From assembly GCF_042675705.1 (NCBI RefSeq), contig NZ_JBHTJJ010000001.1: a stretch of DNA of 64,000 nt; one strand, written 5' to 3'. This stretch comes from Ruegeria arenilitoris (lineage in GTDB: Bacteria > Pseudomonadota > Alphaproteobacteria > Rhodobacterales > Rhodobacteraceae). Below, piece after piece: positions 37,175 to 45,322 of this stretch. The translations under genes were made by a program, and so were the position numbers. The notes beneath the pieces were generated by a model. The model saw only the letters and a program-made list of their open reading frames with translations. It did not search any database and was not told the DNA's origin. Numbering within the stretch: the first letter of the stretch is position 1; every line of letters starts with the position of its first letter.

Positions 37175-38998
37175 TCAGGCTGCCTGCGTATCCGATTGCT
37201 GGCGGTTCCACAGCTGGGCATAACGCCCTTCACGGCGCAGCAACTCGTCGTGGGTGCCCCGCTCGATGATCTCGCCCTTTTCCAGAACGACGATCTGGTC
37301 GGCCTCGGCGATGGTGCTCAGGCGGTGGGCGATGGTGATCACCGTGCGCCCCTCGCCGGCGCGGGCCAGGGCATCCTTGATGTCTTGCTCGGTGTCGGTG
37401 TCCAACGCGCTCGTAGCCTCGTCCAACAGCAGGATCGGCGGGTTCTTCAACAGCGTCCGCGCAATGCCCACGCGCTGCTTCTCGCCGCCTGACAACTTCA
37501 GGCCACGCTCACCCACCTTGGTCTCGTACCCCTCGGGCAGAGAGGTTATGAAGTCGTGTATCTGGGCGGCCTTTGCGGCGGCTTCGATCTCGGTCTGCGA
37601 GGCCCCTTCGCGACCATAGGCGATGTTGTATCGGATCGTATCGTTGAAAAGCACCGTATCCTGCGGCACCACGCCGATGGCGGCGTGCAGGCTTTCCTGC
37701 GTCACGTCGCGCACATCCTGCCCGTCGATCCGCAACGCGCCCTCGGTCACGTCGTAGAACCGGAACAGCAGCCGACCGATGGTGGACTTGCCCGAGCCGG
37801 TTGCGCCTACGATGGCCACGGTCTGCCCCCCCGGCACCACCAGAGAGACGCCGCGCAGGATCTCGCGGTCCGGATCATAGCCAAAATGCACATCATCCAG
37901 TTCGACCCGGCCTTCGGTGATCTGCAGGGGTTTGGCATCGGGCTTGTCCACCACTTCGGCGGGTTGCTCCAGCAGTTGAAACATCTGGCCCATATCAACC
38001 AGAGCCTGTCTGATCTCGCGATAGACGGTGCCCAGAAAGTTCAACGGCACGGTGATCTGTATCATGTAGGCGTTGACCATCACGAAATCGCCCACCGTCA
38101 GCGACCCGTTCTGCACGCCTATCGCGGCCAGAACCATCACCCCGATCAACCCGCAGGTGATCAGGAAGGACTGACCGAAATTCAGGAAGGCCAGCGAATA
38201 TGCCGTTTTCAATGCGGCCTGCGCATAGGCCTTCATCGACACGTCATATCGTTCAGCTTCGCGCCGCTCGGCATTGAAATACTTGACGGTTTCGAAATTC
38301 AGCAGGCTGTCGATGGCGCGCTGGTTTGCCTCGGTGTCCTGGTCATTCATCTCGCGCCGCAGCTTCACCCGCCATTCGGTGACCGTGAAGGTGAACCAGA
38401 TGTACAGCGCGATGGTGACGGCCACCACGACCAGATACCAGACGTCGAACAGCCACATCAGAACCACCGCAACCAGCAGCAGTTCCAGGATCAACGGGCC
38501 GATCGAAAACAGCAGAAAGCGCAGCAGGAACTCCACGCCCTTGACCCCACGCTCGATGATCCGGCTGAGGCCGCCCGTGCGCCGGGTCACATGGTAGCGC
38601 ATCGACAGCTGGTGGATGTGCTGGAAGGTCTCGAGCGCCAGTGCCCGCAGCGCGCGTTGACCCACCGGCGCGAACAGCGCATCGCGCAACTGCTGGAACC
38701 CCACGGTCAACATCCGCGCCACGCCATAGGCCACGGTCAGCCCCACGGCGCCCAGCGCCAGCGGCGGCACGCCCTCGCCCGCCAAGGCATCGACCGCGCC
38801 CTTGTACAGGATCGGCGTATAGACCGCGATCAGCTTGGCCAGAACCAGCATGGCCATCGCGAAGACCACCCGCCGTTTGACCCACGGCTCATCTTCGGGC
38901 CACAGGTACGGAGCCACTTTTCGGATGGTCAGCCAACCCGACTTGCGTTCGTCCATCTGTGGCATGTCTGCGGAATGCATAGGCGCAAGTCTTCTCAT
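37175..38998 (-). CDS. Atm1-type ABC exporter (permease-ATPase fusion)
   Basis: The 607-residue half-transporter has six membrane helices (about 45-340) and one ATPase domain with Walker A GATGSGKSTIGRLL, signature LSGGEKQRVGIAR, Walker B ILLLDEATSALD and IAHRLSTI. The N-terminal RVVFAMAMLVLAKL and the Atm1-like NFETVKYFNAERRE motif place it near mitochondrial Atm1/ABCB7 and its bacterial counterparts. These export glutathione-linked metal or persulfide species and support Fe-S and metal tolerance. The encoded ATG at 38998 is used. It is convergent with the RND pump. Confidence 0.9.
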   Translation of the reverse strand: MRRLAPMHSADMPQMDERKSGWLTIRKVAPYLWPEDEPWVKRRVVFAMAMLVLAKLIAVYTPILYKGAVDALAGEGVPPLALGAVGLTVAYGVARMLTVGFQQLRDALFAPVGQRALRALALETFQHIHQLSMRYHVTRRTGGLSRIIERGVKGVEFLLRFLLFSIGPLILELLLVAVVLMWLFDVWYLVVVAVTIALYIWFTFTVTEWRVKLRREMNDQDTEANQRAIDSLLNFETVKYFNAERREAERYDVSMKAYAQAALKTAYSLAFLNFGQSFLITCGLIGVMVLAAIGVQNGSLTVGDFVMVNAYMIQITVPLNFLGTVYREIRQALVDMGQMFQLLEQPAEVVDKPDAKPLQITEGRVELDDVHFGYDPDREILRGVSLVVPGGQTVAIVGATGSGKSTIGRLLFRFYDVTEGALRIDGQDVRDVTQESLHAAIGVVPQDTVLFNDTIRYNIAYGREGASQTEIEAAAKAAQIHDFITSLPEGYETKVGERGLKLSGGEKQRVGIARTLLKNPPILLLDEATSALDTDTEQDIKDALARAGEGRTVITIAHRLSTIAEADQIVVLEKGEIIERGTHDELLRREGRYAQLWNRQQSDTQAA

Positions 38999-39019
38999 GT
39001 CTGACCCGGAAAGCTTCGA

Positions 39020-39039
39020 GGCCGGGCGAAAACCCGGCC
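39020..39039. terminator. GC hairpin between LysM and Atm1-type genes
   Basis: GGCCGGG-cgaaaa-CCCGGCC is a perfect 7-bp stem with a six-base loop. It lies in the 58 bases between the two minus-strand genes and could end the LysM transcript, but no T run follows. Confidence 0.5.
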
Positions 39040-39056
39040 CCGCAAGACCTAAGCCT

Positions 39057-40460
39057 TTATTCCGGGATGGTGAAGACCTGGCCTGGATAAATCAGGTCGG
39101 GGTCGCGGATCAGGTCGCGGTTCGCATCGAACAGGCGAACATACAGAACACCGTCGCCAAAACGCTCTCGCGAGATCGCCCACAGGGTATCGCCCTTCTG
39201 CACGGTAACAGACCGGATCGGCGTGCTCTGGTCGGCACCCGGCACCGCATCCTGCGCCTCGGCCGCCTGAAGAACTTCAACCGGCTCGCGCTTGAATGGC
39301 GTTTCCAGACGGCTCAGCACCGTTCCGTCCGTGTCGACTTCGTCAACGCGTAGGGTATAGACACCGGGATCGACTTCCTGGATTTCCCCGCGCCAATCAC
39401 CGTCCTGCCCTGGCGTGATATCGGCCACCAGCTTGTTGTTCAGATAGAGCCGAACCGCAGCACCCTCGGACACACGGCCAGACAATTGGACATCGCCAGC
39501 GTCGGAATAGCCGATCGTATCAAGCGCAACCTGCTCGGGCGACGCGTCTTCGGACGACGGCGACTGGACAAGCTCAACCCCTTCCTCACCGGACCGCAAA
39601 ACGGCCACCTGCTGGCTTTCGCTGGATTGAGTCTCGGTCGTGGCCTCGGGTGAGGTTGCTTCTTCGTCTTGCGCCCCGGTTACGGTCTCGTCCGTTTGCG
39701 CAACCTCGGTGTCTTCTACCGATGCTGCCGCAGACGGCTGTTCCGCCGTTTCGTCCTGCGCTTCGGTGTCCGTGCTGGCGACTTGCTCGTCCGTAGCGGG
39801 TGGCGCAGGCGGCTTGGGCAACGCGGCAATCAGATAGTCATCCGATTGCGCAGACCGGGTACCGTCACCGGCTTCAAGGACCAGACCTCGCGCGGCCTCG
39901 CTGAAGGGGATGGTGACGAATTCGGCGAACTGGCCGCTGCCATCGACCGTGAAGCTGTGGATCGGCTCGCCATCCAGCAGGATACGGACTTGACTGCCCG
40001 GGTCGCCTTTGCCGGACAGAAGCGCATTGCCGTCGGGCTCCACGAATATCTGGTCGAGCGTCGGAGCAATTGCGGCCGCGGTAGCCTCGGGCGAGGGAGC
40101 AGCCTCTGCCGGCTGTTCTTCAACCGTCGCGTCCTGCGCAGTCTGCTCGTCGGTCGCAGTTGTCTCTTCGGCTTCCGGCGCGGTTGCTTCTTCGGTCTCG
40201 GTCGAAGTCTGAACCTCGTCCACGTTGTCAGGTTCCGCAACGACCTGCGAGTCCTCTGCATCCGAGCTTGGTGCCGGTGCGGCGGCTGGCCCTTCGCTGG
40301 CGCTTTCAGCGATGGCCTCTTCCGTAGTGGACTGATCATGCTGCGCGGGACCGAAGACACCCGAAAGATACAAGCCCCCGGCGCCAATCACAGCCAAGAT
40401 ACCCGCAAGGATACCCCAAACGAATGCACCCGACCTACCGCTTCCCGATTTGGCGTCCAT
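39057..40460 (-). CDS. LysM-domain cell-wall-binding membrane protein with acidic low-complexity region
   Basis: The 467-residue product has an N-terminal membrane helix (about residues 14-34), a long Glu/Ala/Thr-rich acidic stretch (about 40-120 and 200-290), immunoglobulin-like beta segments and a C-terminal LysM domain (KGDTLWAISRERFGDG and PGQVFTIPE) that binds peptidoglycan. It would link the inner membrane to the wall. The acidic repeats probably act as a flexible spacer. Its start follows AAAGGA. A divergent LOG-family gene lies 126 bases away. Confidence 0.87.
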   Translation of the reverse strand: MDAKSGSGRSGAFVWGILAGILAVIGAGGLYLSGVFGPAQHDQSTTEEAIAESASEGPAAAPAPSSDAEDSQVVAEPDNVDEVQTSTETEEATAPEAEETTATDEQTAQDATVEEQPAEAAPSPEATAAAIAPTLDQIFVEPDGNALLSGKGDPGSQVRILLDGEPIHSFTVDGSGQFAEFVTIPFSEAARGLVLEAGDGTRSAQSDDYLIAALPKPPAPPATDEQVASTDTEAQDETAEQPSAAASVEDTEVAQTDETVTGAQDEEATSPEATTETQSSESQQVAVLRSGEEGVELVQSPSSEDASPEQVALDTIGYSDAGDVQLSGRVSEGAAVRLYLNNKLVADITPGQDGDWRGEIQEVDPGVYTLRVDEVDTDGTVLSRLETPFKREPVEVLQAAEAQDAVPGADQSTPIRSVTVQKGDTLWAISRERFGDGVLYVRLFDANRDLIRDPDLIYPGQVFTIPE

Positions 40461-40586
40461 GTTTTTTCCTTTACTCCGCAGCGCAAATGCCTTCACTCAA
40501 AAGCTTTCCGCCGAACGGTTGAGCCAATTTATCAATCCCGCTATCACGGGTCAAAACCTCTGACACAACCCCGGAGTCGCTGTTTG

Positions 40587-41138
40587 ATGTCCCAGAAATC
40601 GATCTGTGTGTATTGCGGGTCACGCAATGGCGCGAATTCGGCCTACACAAAGGCCGCAGGCACCTTTGGGCGGCTGCTGGCCGCCGAAGGCTGGCGACTG
40701 GTCTACGGTGCGGGTGACGTGGGCCTGATGGGCGAAGTCGCCCGGGCTACGCAAGCGGCCGGAGGCGAAACCTTCGGCGTGATACCGGTTCATCTGCTCC
40801 GGCGGGAAGTGGGAAAAACAGATCTGACGCGTTTCGTGGTCACCGAAACGATGCACGAGCGCAAGAAAGTCATGATCATGAATGCGGATGCCGTGGTCGT
40901 GCTGCCCGGCGGACCCGGATCGTTGGACGAGTTGTTCGAGGCGCTGACCTGGCGCCAGTTGGGCCTGCATGACAAACCCATTCTGGTGATGAATGTGGAC
41001 GGATACTGGGACGCGCTTCACACGCTTTTGGATCAGGTAATCGACGCAGGTTTTGCGGATGCCTCCTTGGCCCGTTTCATTACCTGGGTAGACGACGCCG
41101 AGTCCGCGATGGATCAGTTGCGCAAGTTATTGAAATAA
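40587..41138 (+). CDS. LOG-family protein (nucleotide 5'-monophosphate phosphoribohydrolase type)
   Basis: The 183-residue product is a LOG-family Rossmann protein with the conserved MHERK block (residues 89-93) and the PGGPGSLDE motif at about 107-115, where Ser replaces the usual Thr of PGGxGTxxE. LOG enzymes remove ribose 5-phosphate from cytokinin nucleotides or AMP-like nucleotides; in bacteria the natural substrate is unsettled. It starts with MSQKSICVYCGSRNG, also typical. The long open frame reaching back to 39669 is antisense to the LysM gene. It is monocistronic. Confidence 0.92.
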   Translation: MSQKSICVYCGSRNGANSAYTKAAGTFGRLLAAEGWRLVYGAGDVGLMGEVARATQAAGGETFGVIPVHLLRREVGKTDLTRFVVTETMHERKKVMIMNADAVVVLPGGPGSLDELFEALTWRQLGLHDKPILVMNVDGYWDALHTLLDQVIDAGFADASLARFITWVDDAESAMDQLRKLLK

Positions 41139-41186
41139 TGGGCGTCACGGGCGGTTTCCCCGCCCGTGTGTCCTGAACCAGCAAGA

Positions 41187-41648
41187 TCAGGCGGTCGAGG
41201 TGCGCAGCTGGCGTTGCAGCACCTTTTCGACCTTGTGAAGTGGATGGTTGGTCAGGGTCTTGTCGACTTCGGCGACGACTTTGGCCAGAACTTCGCTGTG
41301 AAGGCGCCGGCGCAGCAGGCCCAGGACCTGTGGGCTGGCGACCAGAACAAGCCGTTTGTACGCGCCCTTCAGCCCTTTTTTGTTGAGCAGGTTGGCCACA
41401 TCCTGAACAAACAGGGATTTGGCATGGGTGCGCCAGGTGTCTTCTTCCACGGCAGATTTCTGGTTCGGCCCGGTATCATTTCGCCGTCCCGCCCGATCCG
41501 AGGGCTTGCTCCGCGCGGCGAGATGATCCTGTTCCTCAACCGATACGACCACCAGATTGGGGTTCTCGGCATCCGTCACGTTTTCCGTGAACAGCGCTTT
41601 TTCCCCGTCGGCGATGATGACCCAAGTACCCTGTGCAAGTGCGACCAT
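41187..41648 (-). CDS. Host-attachment/baeRF-family protein
   Basis: The 153-residue product belongs to the protein-required-for-attachment-to-host family (eRF1-like, baeRF). WVIIADGEKALFTENV is the usual first strand. A central acidic and basic linker and AYKRLVLVASPQVLGLLRRRL with EVDKTLTNHPLHKVEKVL form the C-terminal half. The proposed activity on tRNA or ribosomes is predicted from the eRF1-like fold, not proven. It is cytosolic. GGGAGATC precedes the ATG at 41648. It is convergent with the LOG gene. Confidence 0.83.
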   Translation of the reverse strand: MVALAQGTWVIIADGEKALFTENVTDAENPNLVVVSVEEQDHLAARSKPSDRAGRRNDTGPNQKSAVEEDTWRTHAKSLFVQDVANLLNKKGLKGAYKRLVLVASPQVLGLLRRRLHSEVLAKVVAEVDKTLTNHPLHKVEKVLQRQLRTSTA

Positions 41649-41864
41649 TGCGATCTCCCGTTGTGGTTTTCGTGGCCGTCCCCCGCCCGAACAAGAATAG
41701 ACAACATCTTGCACCCACGGCACAATTTGGCAGCTATTCCCTCATTGTTTTGGTTTTGGCGGTTCTCTCTTCCCGCATTTATCAGCTAATCACTCTTTGG
41801 CGTCTTGCAACGGCGCATGCGTGCAAAAGTTGACGTGTCGGCAAGTTTCCACCCGAGGCGCAGA

Positions 41865-42746
41865 TCAGGCAGAAATTTCGACAAGCGTAATCTCGGGTGT
41901 AACACCAAACCGGACCGGAAGGATCGAACACCCGATGCCGCCGGAAATTACCATATCCTTCCCACCTTCGCGCACCGGGCCGTAGGCATAGCGATTGCCA
42001 AACCGCGAGGGCACCACGGGCGACCACCCAAACAGCCTGATTTGCCCACCATGCGTGTGACCGGACAGAGTCAAGGCAACGCGATCTGGCACTTGGGGGA
42101 ATATATCCGGTTCATGCGCCATCAGGACGACGGGCGCATCATCTGTAATTTGCCGCAATGTGCCGGACAGATCGTCCAGGCCGCGGTATCTCCCATTGCC
42201 CTCCACAATCGCCAGTTGGTCTTCGAGGCCCGCCAGCCAGATTCCCGGGTCATCGAGTTTCTGCGCAGAATTGGACAGGACCGGGATGCCATTCGCGGCC
42301 AATGCATCGGCATATAAGTTCGGCCCACCGCCCCGGCCTTGCGCGGCCGTATCATCCCACCAATCATGGTTTCCCAGCACCGCAAAAACCCCATGCCGCG
42401 CGGTCAGCCCGGCAAGAACCGAGGTGATGTCCGCCATCGCGACCGGCTTCGAAACCATCCTGTGGCTGGCGGTGAAATCCCCCAGCAGCAAGACCAGATC
42501 GGCATCCAGCGCATTTTTGCGCCTTACGACCTGCCTGATACGCTTTAGGGTAACGAATGGCTCGCCGGCATGAAGGTCGGCGATGACCGCGATCCGCAGC
42601 GGAGGCGCCGTCCAGTCCGCGCGCTTAAGCTTCCATTTGCGAACCCGCAGCCGCATAGCCGGTTCGATAAAGAACCCGTGCAGCGAAACAACAAGGCCTG
42701 CCAGCGTCACCGCCAGCAGGCCCTTGATGAACCCTCGTCGGGTCAA
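41865..42746 (-). CDS. Calcineurin-like metallophosphoesterase, membrane anchored
   Basis: The 293-residue product has an RR-containing N-terminal region (MTRRGFIKGLL) leading into one hydrophobic helix, so it could be Tat-exported or anchored. All five metallophosphoesterase motifs are visible: DLHAG, LLGDFTAS, LGNHDWW, MAHEPD and SGHTHGGQ. These bind two metal ions and cleave phosphoester bonds. The layout is closest to the YkuE/LpxG type of phosphodiesterases, but the substrate is unknown. It ends 118 bases from the sodB-side region and is preceded by a short gap after sodB. Confidence 0.87.
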   Translation of the reverse strand: MTRRGFIKGLLAVTLAGLVVSLHGFFIEPAMRLRVRKWKLKRADWTAPPLRIAVIADLHAGEPFVTLKRIRQVVRRKNALDADLVLLLGDFTASHRMVSKPVAMADITSVLAGLTARHGVFAVLGNHDWWDDTAAQGRGGGPNLYADALAANGIPVLSNSAQKLDDPGIWLAGLEDQLAIVEGNGRYRGLDDLSGTLRQITDDAPVVLMAHEPDIFPQVPDRVALTLSGHTHGGQIRLFGWSPVVPSRFGNRYAYGPVREGGKDMVISGGIGCSILPVRFGVTPEITLVEISA

Positions 42747-42749
42747 GTC

Positions 42750-43349
42750 TTACATCCGCGATGCAACGTTTTCCCAGTTCACCAGGTTGTCGAGGAAGTT
42801 CGACAGGTAAGCCGGGCGCTTGTTGCGGAAATCAATGTAGTAGGAGTGCTCCCACACGTCGCAACCCAGAAGCGCCGTCTGGCCGAAGCACAGCGGGTTC
42901 ACGCCGTTTTCGGTTTTTGTAACCGCCAGCGAGCCGTCGGCATTCTTGACCAGCCACGCCCAGCCCGAACCGAACTGACCGGCACCGGCCGCGCTGAACT
43001 GCGATTTGAATTCCTCGACCGAACCGAAACTTTCAACCAACGCCTTTTCCAGCTCGCCCGGCATCTTCGACTCGCCCGGCCCCATCATTTCCCAAAACTG
43101 GTTGTGGTTCCAAAGCTGGCTGATGTTGTTGAAGATACCGTTCTGTGCGACGGCCGACTTGTCATAAGTGCCGACGATGATCTCTTCCAGCGACTTGCCG
43201 TCCCACTCGGTCCCGGCGATCAGCTTGTTGCCGTTGTCGACATAGGCCTTGTGGTGCAGATCATGGTGATATTCCAGCGTTTCCGCCGACATGCCCTTGG
43301 CTGCCAGCGCGTCATGTGCATAAGGAAGATCAGGAAGTTCAAAAGCCAT
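42750..43349 (-). CDS. sodB: Iron superoxide dismutase
   Basis: SodB converts superoxide to hydrogen peroxide and oxygen in the cytoplasm. The 199-residue product has the metal ligands in HHDLHHKAYVDNGN, NNISQLWNHNQFWEMM and DVWEHSYYIDFRNKRPAYL. The glutamine in the NNISQ segment is typical of Fe-type enzymes. It is monocistronic, divergent from an FkbM methyltransferase with 97 bases between, and three bases before the metallophosphoesterase gene on the same strand. Confidence 0.96.
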   Translation of the reverse strand: MAFELPDLPYAHDALAAKGMSAETLEYHHDLHHKAYVDNGNKLIAGTEWDGKSLEEIIVGTYDKSAVAQNGIFNNISQLWNHNQFWEMMGPGESKMPGELEKALVESFGSVEEFKSQFSAAGAGQFGSGWAWLVKNADGSLAVTKTENGVNPLCFGQTALLGCDVWEHSYYIDFRNKRPAYLSNFLDNLVNWENVASRM

Positions 43350-43446
43350 CTCGGCCCCCTGTAAATTTGTGTTGCGTTCCCAAGGTTAAATGCTTTGGCA
43401 ACCGCCGCAGGTCAAGGCCCGAGCGCAGAAAACCCGGAGGTCCGCG

Positions 43447-44208
43447 ATGCTGACGCAGGCGCGCAAGATGTTCTACCGCGCCCGCGGTCATTATGCAGGC
43501 AACCTGAATGGCGAGCCGTTCCGGCTGGACCCCTACCATTCGAAATTCTGGCGCAAGGCCTCGGCCGGCGACTGGGAGCCCGAGACATTCGCGGTGCTGG
43601 ACCAGCACCTGTCGCCCGACCGCGACTATCTGGACATCGGCGCATGGATCGGCCCGACAGTTCTGTATGGCGCGCGCAAAGCCCGGCATGTCTGGTGTTT
43701 CGAACCCGACCCCACCGCCTTTCGCCATCTGGCCTGGAACCTCGACCTGAACGACATCCGCAATGTCTCGGCCTTCGGTGTCGCGCTGTCCGACCGGTTT
43801 GGCGTGGCGCGCATGGCTTCAGTCAGAGGCGAGCGCGGCGACTCGACCAGTTCGCTGCTGCATGACGGCGCGCATGGAACCGATGCCCTGACCATCGCCT
43901 GGGACCAGTTCGCCACAGCGACGGACCTATCAGGCATTTCGCTGGTCAAAATGGATATCGAAGGGGCGGAGTTTGCGGTTCTGCCGACGCTCGCCGACTG
44001 GTTGCGGGATCAGAAGCCAGCCTTGTATCTGTCGCTGCACGCGCCCCTGCTGGACGAAAGCAAGCGTTCCGAACCGGTCGAAGCCTTGCTTGCGACGTTG
44101 TCTTTCTACTCGAACATGCACGATGAAGCCGGGCGCCCAATCTCAGCCCAGGACTTGCTGGGCCCGAGCGCTTTGACCCAGTACCGCAGCGTCCTGTTCA
44201 CGGAATAG
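43447..44208 (+). CDS. FkbM-family methyltransferase
   Basis: The 253-residue product has the FkbM SAM-binding block YLDIGAWIGPTVLYGARKARHVWCFEPDP (shown in parts: YLDIGAWIGP near residue 60 and VWCFEPDPTAF near 79). It also has SLVKMDIEGAEFAVLP, the conserved acidic motif near residue 172. Family members O-methylate sugars, peptides or polyketides; the acceptor here is unknown. It starts at ATG 43447 after GGAGG; the upstream open frame would overlap sodB control sequence. A second, diverged FkbM protein lies in the sarcosine oxidase operon. Confidence 0.88.
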   Translation: MLTQARKMFYRARGHYAGNLNGEPFRLDPYHSKFWRKASAGDWEPETFAVLDQHLSPDRDYLDIGAWIGPTVLYGARKARHVWCFEPDPTAFRHLAWNLDLNDIRNVSAFGVALSDRFGVARMASVRGERGDSTSSLLHDGAHGTDALTIAWDQFATATDLSGISLVKMDIEGAEFAVLPTLADWLRDQKPALYLSLHAPLLDESKRSEPVEALLATLSFYSNMHDEAGRPISAQDLLGPSALTQYRSVLFTE

Positions 44209-44273
44209 AGTTCCGTCACGGAAACTCTACTCAAACGAGAATTTGCCCTTGTACACCCAGCGACGCGGTGTTC

Positions 44274-44309
44274 ATTTTCCTGTATTGACCACTGAAGTCA
44301 CAGGAAAAT
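44274..44309 (+). promoter_or_regulatory. Perfect 10-bp inverted repeat over the ribosome binding site and start
   Basis: ATTTTCCTGT (44274-44283) and ACAGGAAAAT (44300-44309) are perfect inverted arms around a 16-base loop. The right arm covers AGGA, the only visible ribosome binding site of the following small gene, and the first two bases of its putative ATT start. In RNA the hairpin would hide both. Confidence 0.6.
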
Positions 44310-44703
44310 TGACTCGCGACTTATTCTATTCCTCGCCGCGGCCCTGACGGCACAGGCGGCTGCCGCATCCCCCATGGCTTACAAGTGCACGATAACAAAG
44401 AAGTATAGCCACGGCTGGGTCGCACCTGAATATGCCTTTCAAATCGACCCCGAGGCCGGCACCGCGCAAGCCGACAGCAACTACCATGACTGGACCTACG
44501 CGCAGCTTCGGGATCGTGGGGCCAAGGGCTATCGGATGATCTGGAACGTGACGCTCAAAAGTACCGAAGGTCAGGCCATTCGCATGCGCTATCAGGCGAA
44601 TTTTGCGACAGACGGTGGGCTGAAGGTGAGCGGCAGTTTCGTGAATGTCGGGGCATCGAACAAACCTTACGGAACCGGCAGATGCGAGGTCGTCAAAAAA
44701 TGA
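44308..44703 (+). CDS. Small exported protein with abnormal (ATT) start
   Basis: The frame is open from 44296 and encodes DSRLILFLAAALTAQAAAA, a textbook signal peptide, followed by a 110-residue mature protein with YKCTITKKYSHGW and RCEVVKK at its ends (two cysteines, possibly paired). The only codon ahead of the signal peptide that could start it is ATT at 44308, 2 bases after AGGAAA; an in-frame TGA lies at 44293. An internal ATG (44374) would remove the signal peptide. So the gene either uses a rare ATT start or has lost its normal one. The function is unknown. A terminator follows at once. Confidence 0.6.
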   Translation: MDSRLILFLAAALTAQAAAASPMAYKCTITKKYSHGWVAPEYAFQIDPEAGTAQADSNYHDWTYAQLRDRGAKGYRMIWNVTLKSTEGQAIRMRYQANFATDGGLKVSGSFVNVGASNKPYGTGRCEVVKK

Positions 44704-44731
44704 AAAGCCCCGGTGATGTCCGGGGCTTTTT
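44703..44731 (+). terminator. Rho-independent terminator
   Basis: AAAAGCCCCGG-tgatgt-CCGGGGCTTTTT makes an 11-bp stem with a T tail, starting at the stop codon of the small exported protein. Confidence 0.93.
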
Positions 44732-44755
44732 CTGTCTGCCAAGGTGGGGTCGGGT

Positions 44756-45322
44756 TCAGTAGTATCCGACCTCGCTGCCGGGCTGCGCCGCAACCTTCAG
44801 CAGCTTGAAGACGTAATCCGCAACTGATCGGAAGCACACCACGCGAAAGGTTTCCTTGTCGTCCATCCAGAACGCCCCCGCAACCTGCGCCAGGCGCGTG
44901 CGCCGGATCTGACCGGGCTGGAAGACATCGGACGAGAAATCGACGGGCGCAACCTTGCCCAGCACCTCACGCGCGGTCGGTCCCGAGACCCGGAACACCG
45001 CCCGCGCGTCCGAGACATTGACCGCCAATGCATGCACACCGCTCAGCGCGTCCTGCATGGCGGCCAGTTTGGCCTCGACCTCGGCGTAGGGAACAAGCAC
45101 CAGCAGCTCGTCCGGCGACATCCAGCAGACGCCGGTTTCGCCATCGACGAAAGCCTCGCGCTGGCCGGGCATCTTCTGGCCAGTGGCATCCTTGACCGCT
45201 TTGGTCACCAGCTTGTCGGACAGATCGCCGCGCAGGGTGATCATCCCCTGCAAGCCGCAGTCCTCGATCCGGGCGATGCCGTCAAAGCGTGCGTAGTTCA
45301 GTGCGCTGATGGGTTCAGACAT
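44756..45322 (-). CDS. soxG: Sarcosine oxidase gamma subunit
   Basis: SoxG is the small gamma subunit of heterotetrameric sarcosine oxidase, which oxidises sarcosine to glycine and passes the methyl group to tetrahydrofolate. The 188-residue product has the SoxG blocks LNYARFDGIARIEDCGLQGMITLRGD (shown in parts) and VCWMSPDELLVLVP, and a GcvT-like LALNVSDARAVFRVSGP region. Its start overlaps the end of soxA by eight bases. It is the last gene of the operon. Confidence 0.95.
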   Translation of the reverse strand: MSEPISALNYARFDGIARIEDCGLQGMITLRGDLSDKLVTKAVKDATGQKMPGQREAFVDGETGVCWMSPDELLVLVPYAEVEAKLAAMQDALSGVHALAVNVSDARAVFRVSGPTAREVLGKVAPVDFSSDVFQPGQIRRTRLAQVAGAFWMDDKETFRVVCFRSVADYVFKLLKVAAQPGSEVGYY

